NCBI GenBank assembly: GCA_964474655.1
Contig: CAYYTU010000037.1
Location: forward strand, 1-28,611
Reading direction: 5' to 3'
DNA from: CAYYTU01 sp964474655
GTDB taxonomy: Bacteria > Chloroflexota > Anaerolineae > B4-G1
DNA length: 28,611 nucleotides
Shown here: positions 23,030 to 28,611 of the stretch, one piece after another
Layout of the letters: every line of letters starts with the position of its first letter
Position numbering within the stretch: position 1 is the stretch's first letter
Notes under the pieces: model-generated
Seen by the model: the letters and a program-made list of their open reading frames with translations, nothing else
Told to the model about the DNA's origin: nothing
Database searches by the model: none
Position numbers and translations under genes: made by a program

Positions 23030-23569
23030 TCAAACCGTTGAGCGCAACCTCCCTAGCGCCCGCGCCGCCCAGGCGAGTATCAGCAGAGGAGAGCTGAAGA
23101 CCAGGTTCTGGAGGAGAACCACCGCCAGCCCCCTGATGCCATAACCGTAGTGCCGGGCGGCGCCCACCAGGTTTTGCCCAACGAAGAAAACTACGTAGAG
23201 GAGAATCCCCGCGGCTCCTGCCAGGCAGAGGACGATCACAGGCAGCGTCAGGAACGACCTAGAAGTAGACGCGCGGATGCCCAACCGCCTGACGAGCCAC
23301 ATCGGCGGGTCCAGCAGGCAGGCAGCGAGGAAAAGCGACAACGTGAGAGGCGCCAGGCCGTAGAGCAGGAAGTGCATCCCCAGGCTGAAGCCGGCGAAGT
23401 CGTCCTTGGCGACGGCCCTCTGGTAGTTCTGTCCCACATCCACGGCGAACACGATGCAGACGGTGAGGCTGACGGCCCCGGCCGCCAGCAAGATACGGCT
23501 CAACACGATACACGGGTTCGCCTTGTGGTCCACGGATGATCCTTCACTCGAAGACGCCGATTTCCACAT
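23030..23569 (-). CDS. Four-helix integral membrane protein of unknown function
   Basis: The 179-residue protein has four predicted membrane helices (about 25-43, 65-85, 105-128 and 145-168), including LAAGAVSLTVCIVFAVDVG and LPVIVLCLAGAAGILLYVVFFVG. A short basic loop RRLGIRASTSR lies between helices 2 and 3. ATG 23569 has only a weak AGGA upstream. GTG 23533 with AAGGA six bases before it is an alternative start and would remove 12 residues. It sits 53 bases after the histidine-kinase stop and its end abuts the lipoprotein gene, so the three are probably one transcript. I recognise no family. Confidence 0.7.
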   Translation of the reverse strand: MWKSASSSEGSSVDHKANPCIVLSRILLAAGAVSLTVCIVFAVDVGQNYQRAVAKDDFAGFSLGMHFLLYGLAPLTLSLFLAACLLDPPMWLVRRLGIRASTSRSFLTLPVIVLCLAGAAGILLYVVFFVGQNLVGAARHYGYGIRGLAVVLLQNLVFSSPLLILAWAARALGRLRSTV

Positions 23570-23622
23570 AGTATCTTGTCCTATCGCTCTGTGCGAAGAA
23601 GGAGCAATTTCTTGAGCATCGT

Positions 23623-25320
23623 TCAGGCTGGAGCGTCTGACTTGTGGCCCCGGTTGCGATCACCAGGCTCAGATTCGCCCGAGACCGGCAAGTGGATCGT
23701 GAAACGACTCCCCGATCCACGCTCGCTCTCGACGGTGACGTGCCCGTCGTGGGCTTGCACGATACTCTGCACGATCGCTAACCCCAGGCCACTTCCCGCA
23801 GACGAACTGTCCGATCCGCGATAGAACCGCTCGAAGATACGCTTCTGTTCGCTCGGCGCGATGCCGGGCCCACTGTCTTCCACCCACAGTTGTACGCTTT
23901 GCCCCGCCCGCCGGGCGCCGATTTCCACCGCCCCGCCGGCCGGGGTGAACTTCAGCGCGTTGTCCAGAAGGTTGGACAGCGCCAGTTCGACCCGCGTGCG
24001 GTCGCAGCGCATTTTCAGGTGGGAATCGGGCAGCTTGATCCCGATGGTGATGGCCTTCTTCTGTGCCGAACATTTGAAGGCATTTACTGCCGACTCTACA
24101 ATACCCTCTACGTTGTGCTCGCCCAGGTCGAGACTGGTCAGTCCAGCTTCGAGGCGCGAGAGGTCAAGCAGGTTGTGAGTGATCCATTCCAGTCTTTCCA
24201 ACTGTGCCTGGCTTTCCGCCAGGAACTCGGCGCGGATGTGGGGCGCTTCGCCCGCTGATCCTTGCAGAAGCTCGTTGAAGTTTCTCAGAGCCGTGATCGG
24301 AGTGCGAAGTCCGTGGGAGGCATCGGCGATAAAGCGACGCAGGCTGTCCCGTTCATCTTCCAGATCTGCGAAGCTGTCCTCAAGTTGTTCGGCCATCCGG
24401 TTGAACTGTCGGGCCAGATTGCCGATCTCGTCCTCGCTCTGGATCGGTGAACGAGCGGAGAGATCGCCTTGGCTCATCCGTTCAGCAGCGGCGGAAAGGC
24501 CCTGCAACGGAGCAGTGAGCTGCTGACTGACCAACAGGCTGACGAGACTAGCCAGCAGCACGGCACCTCCTGCGGCGCCCAGGAAGGCGTGCCACGCAGT
24601 GACCAACGTCTGCCGCCCGTACGATGGTTCTCTCGTCATCTCTACGTAGCCGACGGGATCGCCTTCGGGCCCGATGGGCACGCTGACCCGGTGCTCAGAT
24701 TCGTTCTCCGATCCCTCACCCAGGAACTCTTGGCTCGCCTGAGCGTCCATACTTGGCCCAAGAGCCTGATCTTCGTCCAGATCCTCCGTGTCTGAAAAAG
24801 AGATCCGGTTGCCCCAGGCATCTTCTGTTCTGTGGACGAGGGCATAGTCTGTACCGGGAGGGAGTCCACGAACGGTGAAGCGCGTTCGTGGTGTTTCCCC
24901 TTGTGGGAGCAATCGGTCCTGAGACAGGCTGATCATAGAGGCCGCAATAGCCGCGTCCGCCGCGTCGTCTTCTGTCTCTGGAATTGTGATCCACGCCAAG
25001 GTGTCCCCTTCGGACGAGGGCCCAGAGTCGGCAAGAGGCCTCCGGTTCTCGTCCAGGATCCTGACCCGGGCGTTGGTGAGGAAAGCCGCCATAGTGGCCA
25101 GTTCGCGCAGGTAGGCTTCACCTGACGTCCGCTGCACCAGGGGCAGCGCTTGCTGAGCCACCGCCTCGGCGTTCTCTGTCAGATAAGCGCGCTCTCGCCG
25201 ATCAGTGTACCGACGGATGATCGCAGTGGCCAGCATGCCCACCAGAATCGCGGTCAGCAAGGTTATGAGCACATAGCTCGTCATCAGGCGCCAGCGGATG
25301 GAAGTAAACAAGGGACGCAT
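23623..25320 (-). CDS. Sensor histidine kinase (HAMP type) with large extracytoplasmic domain
   Basis: The 565-residue membrane kinase has TM1 (about 13-35), an exported sensor domain (about 36-240, no recognised fold), TM2 (about 241-266), HAMP (about 267-318) and a HisKA dimerisation/phosphoacceptor domain with ADASHGLRTPITAL (His336). The HATPase domain has NLLDNALKF (N box, Asn454), DSGPGIAP (G1), FERFYRG (F box) and GSGLGLAIV (G2). It should phosphorylate the OmpR-type regulator at 26073-26771 in the same block. The residue after the catalytic His is Gly337 where most HisKA proteins have Glu, an atypical variant that may alter phosphatase or kinase balance. The start codon has GGAG seven bases upstream (and AGGAG abutting it). 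A stable hairpin lies just before this site. Confidence 0.95.
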   Translation of the reverse strand: MRPLFTSIRWRLMTSYVLITLLTAILVGMLATAIIRRYTDRRERAYLTENAEAVAQQALPLVQRTSGEAYLRELATMAAFLTNARVRILDENRRPLADSGPSSEGDTLAWITIPETEDDAADAAIAASMISLSQDRLLPQGETPRTRFTVRGLPPGTDYALVHRTEDAWGNRISFSDTEDLDEDQALGPSMDAQASQEFLGEGSENESEHRVSVPIGPEGDPVGYVEMTREPSYGRQTLVTAWHAFLGAAGGAVLLASLVSLLVSQQLTAPLQGLSAAAERMSQGDLSARSPIQSEDEIGNLARQFNRMAEQLEDSFADLEDERDSLRRFIADASHGLRTPITALRNFNELLQGSAGEAPHIRAEFLAESQAQLERLEWITHNLLDLSRLEAGLTSLDLGEHNVEGIVESAVNAFKCSAQKKAITIGIKLPDSHLKMRCDRTRVELALSNLLDNALKFTPAGGAVEIGARRAGQSVQLWVEDSGPGIAPSEQKRIFERFYRGSDSSSAGSGLGLAIVQSIVQAHDGHVTVESERGSGSRFTIHLPVSGESEPGDRNRGHKSDAPA

Positions 25321-25331
25321 CTCCTCTCTCC

Positions 25332-25367
25332 GGCCACAGGAGCTCCCTGGTGGAAGCCCCTGTGGCC
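25332..25367 (-). repeat. Stable hairpin just upstream of the kinase ribosome-binding site
   Basis: A 12-bp stem with one mismatch (GGCCACAGGAGC against GCCCCTGTGGCC) and a 12-base loop lies between the Cys-rich ORF stop and the kinase ribosome-binding site. There is no T-run on the minus strand. It could be a partial terminator or an mRNA processing/stability element that lowers kinase expression relative to the upstream genes. Confidence 0.5.
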
Positions 25368-25376
25368 TAGCCTACG

Positions 25377-25553
25377 TCAACAGTCGCCAGCCTCTACCCA
25401 CCAGCAGTGGATATCGCAACATCCTGATGGACAATGGTCGGGATGGTTGCAGCAACGGTGGCACCAGTACTCCCAGCGCTGATGGGTCTCCTCGTCGCAC
25501 CACACCGAGTGCAGATAGTCCCAACACTCAGTCTCCGGCTGGGGCGGGGGCAT
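25377..25553 (-). CDS. Cys/His/Trp-rich C-terminal segment of the small exported protein (shifted frame)
   Basis: This frame overlaps the end of the 86-residue ORF at 25528-25788, offset by +1. Read from ATG 25553 it has 58 residues, with ten Cys, six His and six Trp, in pairs such as WCHRCC, GCC and CWW. Such a composition is unlikely by chance and suggests a metal-binding or disulfide-knotted exported domain. Removing one C from the CCCCC run at 25546-25550 joins both frames into one 136-residue protein reading IPDAPPQPETECWDYLH. I therefore think it is the C-terminal domain of the upstream ORF, separated by a one-base insertion, an assembly error or programmed frameshifting. Independent translation from the ATG is less likely because no good ribosome-binding site precedes it. 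Confidence 0.5.
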   Translation of the reverse strand: MPPPQPETECWDYLHSVWCDEETHQRWEYWCHRCCNHPDHCPSGCCDIHCWWVEAGDC

Positions 25554-25788
25554 CCGGAATGGGGAACGCCTCCAGCAACTTGAGGCGAGGTGGAGCTCCC
25601 GGCAGCACCGGTATCGGTTCGGCCTCCGGTGACTCCGGCGGCTGCCAGGCCTGCACCAGCCGGAGGCGCTCCTTGGCCTGATCAATGACCGAACCTCCTG
25701 TGTCGAGAGCCGCCCCTGCCGAGCTCACCACAAACAGCGACGACGCCAACAGCAACACGAGTAACGATCCTTTAGCGATCTTGCGCAT
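25528..25788 (-). CDS. Small exported protein, signal peptide and Pro-rich part
   Basis: ATG 25788 has AAAGGAGA six bases upstream, better than the longer ORF starting at 25878. The 86-residue product has a signal peptide (MRKIAKGSLLVLLLASSLF, cleavage near SAGA), a short helix (GSVIDQAKERLRLVQAW) and a Pro-rich segment (PPESPEAEPIPVLPGAPP), ending PDAPAPAGD at a TGA. The Cys-rich frame at 25377-25553 is its probable continuation. It lies between the response regulator and the histidine kinase, where small exported sensor partners are often encoded; this role is inferred from position. No family was recognised. Confidence 0.65.
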   Translation of the reverse strand: MRKIAKGSLLVLLLASSLFVVSSAGAALDTGGSVIDQAKERLRLVQAWQPPESPEAEPIPVLPGAPPRLKLLEAFPIPDAPAPAGD

Positions 25789-25887
25789 CTTTGCTCTCCT
25801 TTCTAAATTTACTCTTCTCACAACCGCTGGGGCCGGTCCGCCGAAGGCGTGACCGCGCCCCAAACTCGGGTTTCTCATCTGGCTCGG

Positions 25888-25935
25888 TCAGAGACCGGCC
25901 AGAGCAGAGATGTGTAGGGTAGCCAATCTTATCAT
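25888..25935 (-). CDS. 15-codon leader peptide
   Basis: ATG 25935 follows an almost perfect ribosome-binding site, AAAGGAGGTGA (25954-25944), with an eight-base spacer. The peptide is MIRLATLHISALAGL, then TGA. It lies about 100 bases before the start of the small exported-protein gene. The outstanding ribosome-binding site argues that it is translated. It could be a regulatory leader or a very short membrane-associated peptide. No run of one amino acid that would suggest amino-acid attenuation is present. Confidence 0.45.
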   Translation of the reverse strand: MIRLATLHISALAGL

Positions 25936-26072
25936 GTTCTGACTCACCTCCTTTGCCGTAATCTGTCCTTCCTTCCGCGCTTATAGTGTACCAAAGGAGA
26001 GTTGCCTCATCTTTATGGCTCTGTTAAGGTTTCGCAACATGCGCTACGTCTCAGTTCGGGATTGGTGGATCT

Positions 26073-26771
26073 CTAACGTGCGAACTTGTAGCCCACGCCA
26101 CGCACAGTCACGATCCAGCGAGGGTCAGCAGGGTCCTTCTCTAGTTTCTCTCGTAAATGCCGGATATGCACATCAATAGTGCGCTCGCTGCCGATTTCAC
26201 TGGCATATCCCCAGATCGCCTCAATGAGTTCGTTTCGACTGATGGGGCGATCAGGGTTACTGATCAGGTAACGTAACAGGCGGAACTCGGTGGGCGTCAG
26301 GTCGATGGACTCGCCTTGACGCACGACTTCCCACCGTTCCAGATCGACCTTCAACTCGCCAAATCTGAGTTGCTTTCCCGTCGGCGGCACGGCGAGATCG
26401 CCATAGGCGCGGCGCAGGAGGGCCCTGATGCGGGAGATCAGCTCGCGCAGGCTGTAAGGTTTGACCACGTAGTCGTCGGCTCCGAGCTCAAGCCCCAGTA
26501 CCTTGTCCACTTCCTCATCGCGGGCTGTGAGCATCAAGATCGGCTGATGCATACCCTCAGCGCGCATTTGACGACATACGTCGAAGCCGCTAATGTCTGG
26601 CAAGCGGATGTCGAGCAGAACGAGATCCGGGTTGTGTGTACGGGCCAGGTCGAGGGCCTGCCGTCCCGTCTCAGCCCACAGGACGGTGAAACCTTCTTCC
26701 CGCAGGCCATACTCCAGGCCGCGGGCCACGGCGCGATCATCTTCGACGACCAGAATCCGTTCTTCAACCAT
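26073..26771 (-). CDS. OmpR/PhoB-type response regulator
   Basis: The 232-residue protein has a receiver domain (1-120) with the acidic pair Asp11/Asp12, phosphoacceptor Asp54 (LLDIRLPD), Thr82 and Lys104 (VVKPYS). A winged-helix DNA-binding domain follows (about 132-230, with LTPTEFRLLRYLISNP, ERTIDVHIRHLREKLE and TVRGVGYKF). All functional residues are intact and length is typical. ATG 26771 lies three bases after the upstream propeller-gene stop, whose last codons form its ribosome-binding site GGGAGG, so the two are translationally coupled. It is paired with the kinase at 23623-25320, although a leader peptide and a small exported protein lie between them. Its targets are not visible here. 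Confidence 0.96.
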   Translation of the reverse strand: MVEERILVVEDDRAVARGLEYGLREEGFTVLWAETGRQALDLARTHNPDLVLLDIRLPDISGFDVCRQMRAEGMHQPILMLTARDEEVDKVLGLELGADDYVVKPYSLRELISRIRALLRRAYGDLAVPPTGKQLRFGELKVDLERWEVVRQGESIDLTPTEFRLLRYLISNPDRPISRNELIEAIWGYASEIGSERTIDVHIRHLREKLEKDPADPRWIVTVRGVGYKFAR

Positions 26772-26774
26772 CAG

Positions 26775-28190
26775 CTACCTCCCATACCATTGGGGATACA
26801 CTCCCGCAGTGAGACGTCTTGGCTCCCCCTCCCCCCGCCACAGGTAGATCGCCGATGCCCATTTCTCTGCGTCTGTCTGCCGGGGCCAGGCGAAGGCCAC
26901 CGTCTCCCCGTCCGGTCCCGCCGCCCAGCCCGGTATCAATTCTGGGTCTCCATTCCGTTCCCGATAGAGCGCTGTGGCCTTGAACGCCTCCTCGAAGCCG
27001 CCGGCCGCCCACCAGGGCAGATCGCTATCGTCAGCTTCCTGGAGCGTCCCATCCTCGGTCAAAGCCAGGTAGCGATAGGTCACGCGCTCTGGCTGGGGTT
27101 GGCCTTCGTAGGTGGTCTTCTCGAAGTGGCTGACCCGCACCTCCAGCCGCCCGTCGGGGAGCCAGCGGACGGGATGGTAATGGCGCTGCTGCGTGCCCTC
27201 CAGCACCACCACCGGCGCCTCGTCCCCGGCTGAGTCTTCATTCATTCGCCACACGGCCACGCTGGTGGGGTGCCTGACCTTGGTCTCGCCCTTCATGCAA
27301 AACTGCGTATCCTGGAGGCAGGTCCATTCGAGCCCCGCCTTCTCCGTCTCCTCCCGGGCGAAGACCAGCCCCGGCGTATGTGGGAGCCAGAGGTAGTGGC
27401 GGCGGAACGAGGGCGGGTGGATTGTGGTGAACACATGGCGATCGCGCACGTCCCAAATGCGGACCGTGCGGCTGAAGCCAGCCTCTGCCACCCCCAGCAG
27501 CGGGAGAGGGAAAGGTTGCGAGCTCAGGATCGCCATCTCGCTGGGCCGGGTGTTGGCATAGGTGCTGACCGTGATCGCTTTCCCGGTTGAAATGTCGAGG
27601 ACGCGCAAGGCGTCCGGCGCCACCAGCCGGCTGCTTTTCTCCAGGGTGTGAAGGTAGGCCAGATGGCGGCTGTCCTGGGACCAGATAGCCTGCTTCCGGT
27701 GGCGGATTGCGAGTGGCGGGGTGAGGGTCACGAAGCGAGCGTCCTCCAGGGAGAGCAGGGTCAATTGGCCGCCCCGGATGAAGGCCAGCCAGCATCCATC
27801 GGGCGACCAGGCGAAGGACTCGACGGTGCCCTTTTCGATCAGGGGGACGCGCCGCGAGCCGTCGGGTGAGATCAGGGCCAGTCGCTCCTCCGGCGTCTCG
27901 AAGGCGATCCAGCCCCCGGGCGACGGCGTCAGGTCGGGGAGGTCGGGGAAGGCGGGGGTAGGCGTGGGCGCTGCGGTCGCTATGATTTGCTTCTCTTCAT
28001 CCGGCTCTTGGCGGATCGGCGTGGGCTCGATCACCGCAGCGGTCGCAGTGGGTTTACGTGGCGATGGTGACGGCGTGGGGCTGGCGTCCGGCGCAGTCGT
28101 CGGCGTGAAGCCTCCCACGCATCTGCCCAGAGCGGCCATCATCACGAGGAATACGAGACAAGCTGTTCGAGATCTCTTCACAAGGCGCAT
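26775..28190 (-). CDS. Exported beta-propeller protein (WD40/TolB-like)
   Basis: The 471-residue protein starts at ATG 28190 with AAAGGGA six bases upstream. Residues 1-24 form a signal sequence (ACLVFLVMMAALGRCVGG). The Cys in it could be lipidated, but Arg at -1 is unusual for a lipobox. A Pro/Thr-rich linker (about 30-90, SPTPSPSPRKPTATA) leads to a beta-propeller with blades such as GGWIAFETPEERLALISPDG, FAWSPDGCWLAFIRGG and IWSQDSRHLAYLHT. It is built like the lipoprotein at 21312-23000, at the other end of the same block. It lies 13 bases after the DUF4367-like ORF and is coupled to the response regulator downstream, so it may feed signals to that two-component system (inference). Confidence 0.8.
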   Translation of the reverse strand: MRLVKRSRTACLVFLVMMAALGRCVGGFTPTTAPDASPTPSPSPRKPTATAAVIEPTPIRQEPDEEKQIIATAAPTPTPAFPDLPDLTPSPGGWIAFETPEERLALISPDGSRRVPLIEKGTVESFAWSPDGCWLAFIRGGQLTLLSLEDARFVTLTPPLAIRHRKQAIWSQDSRHLAYLHTLEKSSRLVAPDALRVLDISTGKAITVSTYANTRPSEMAILSSQPFPLPLLGVAEAGFSRTVRIWDVRDRHVFTTIHPPSFRRHYLWLPHTPGLVFAREETEKAGLEWTCLQDTQFCMKGETKVRHPTSVAVWRMNEDSAGDEAPVVVLEGTQQRHYHPVRWLPDGRLEVRVSHFEKTTYEGQPQPERVTYRYLALTEDGTLQEADDSDLPWWAAGGFEEAFKATALYRERNGDPELIPGWAAGPDGETVAFAWPRQTDAEKWASAIYLWRGEGEPRRLTAGVYPQWYGR

Positions 28191-28203
28191 AGCAGTTCCC
28201 TTT

Positions 28204-28557
28204 CTATTCTTCTACCGGTTCCATGCCCTCGACGATGTGCAGCGTCTGCTCCAGCGTCAGGCCGCTGGCACTGACGGTGACGGCGCTCCCATCCTCTTCC
28301 CAGGCCAGACCATGGGACGCGACTCCTTCGCGAGAGAGCAGGTAGCCCGTGGTCCCGCGGACGTCAATTGTCTCGTGGGGCTGGCGCGGCGGGGTCATAC
28401 GCTTCCCGGAGAGCGCGAGCTGCTGGATGTGCAGATCCATCCCAGGACCCTGGTAGCTGAGCGTGACGATCTCGGTGCTCTGATCGGGACGCGGCTTCCA
28501 ATCCACCGATCCAAGCTCCAATTCCGTGGGCAACGTCTCCTGATCGGGGATGAGCAC
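28204..28557 (-). CDS. DUF4367-like C-terminal domain, probably 5' truncated or broken
   Basis: The 117-residue frame has a GTG start at 28557, but coding-like sequence continues upstream (PSRPFPVLIPDQETLP) as far as an in-frame TGA at 28584-28582. DUF4367 domains usually begin with such a PFPVLVP-like block, and they form the exported C-terminal part of anti-sigma or membrane proteins. The rest matches that style (TLSYQGPGMDLHIQQ, VDVRG-type strand, GLAWEEDGSAVTVSASG, LTLEQTLHIVEGM). The missing N-terminal part may be in another frame at the window edge or may have been lost. It ends 13 bases before the propeller gene and is probably co-transcribed with it. Confidence 0.6.
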   Translation of the reverse strand: MLIPDQETLPTELELGSVDWKPRPDQSTEIVTLSYQGPGMDLHIQQLALSGKRMTPPRQPHETIDVRGTTGYLLSREGVASHGLAWEEDGSAVTVSASGLTLEQTLHIVEGMEPVEE

Positions 28558-28611
28558 AGGGAATGGTCTAGAGGGAGCCTTTCAGCAGTTCCAAAAAGCT
28601 GTTGTGTCAGG

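Noticed and set aside
26000..26045. PhoB/PhoP-like box (TTAACA and ATAAAG half-sites) before the leader peptide
   Set aside because: Only one half-site matches well and no properly spaced promoter follows, so autoregulation by the response regulator cannot be supported from sequence alone.
26316..27233. 305-codon plus-strand ORF across the response regulator and propeller genes
   Set aside because: It spans two real minus-strand genes and has no motif.

Overview
The window looks like a piece of a high-GC genome of the phylum Chloroflexota (Anaerolineae-like), probably an anaerobe or facultative anaerobe. The main reasons are large secreted proteins ending in the FLPL(I/V).R-type tail that I associate with Chloroflexota, a strict-anaerobe-type hybrid cluster protein, NfeD/SPFH and FRD-type membrane genes, and beta-propeller lipoproteins with Pro/Thr-rich linkers. 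This assignment is inference from protein style; no rRNA or marker gene is present. I saw no tRNA, rRNA, CRISPR array or intact insertion sequence.

Layout. (1) 1-10.6 kb, + strand: three secreted multidomain proteins. The first enters from the left edge and is interrupted by an in-frame UGA. The second is a metzincin-like protease with PKD-type repeats. The third is a 1,965-residue metzincin/Ig-like/MAM-like/propeller protein that carries a tail-like motif in its middle. A good sigma70-type promoter precedes the second, and a hairpin follows both the first and the third. (2) 10.7-12.8 kb, + strand: hcp, alone behind a long leader with a promoter/operator candidate, ended by a perfect 15-bp hairpin shared with the convergent neighbour. 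(3) 12.8-15.1 kb, - strand: a tightly coupled nfeD-slipin pair with its own promoter. (4) 15.5-18.5 kb: a ferric-reductase/NADPH-oxidase-like membrane flavocytochrome followed by a 33-codon membrane peptide (- strand), divergent from a pentaheme c-type cytochrome (+ strand). The shared intergenic region carries repeated palindromes. (5) 18.5-19.1 kb: hairpin-rich DNA and a small gene remnant. (6) 19.1-28.6 kb, - strand: a ten-kilobase block of signalling genes. In transcription order they are a DUF4367-like fragment, a propeller protein, an OmpR-type response regulator, a 15-codon leader, a small exported Cys/His/Trp-rich protein (frameshifted), a histidine kinase, a four-helix membrane protein, a propeller lipoprotein, an ECF sigma factor and a membrane anti-sigma factor fused to an M23 peptidase.

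How it may work together (inference): block 6 reads as an envelope-sensing unit. It joins a two-component system and an ECF sigma/anti-sigma pair with exported beta-propellers and a cell-wall peptidase domain. Blocks 2 and 4 are redox and nitrogen-oxide-stress related. Block 1 is extracellular proteolysis or adhesion.

Caution: five places show disrupted or unusual reading frames (UGA at 1627, AUC-type start at 21237, frameshift near 25545, remnant at 18958-19088, stop at 28582). Some may be assembly errors, so exact protein ends there are uncertain.
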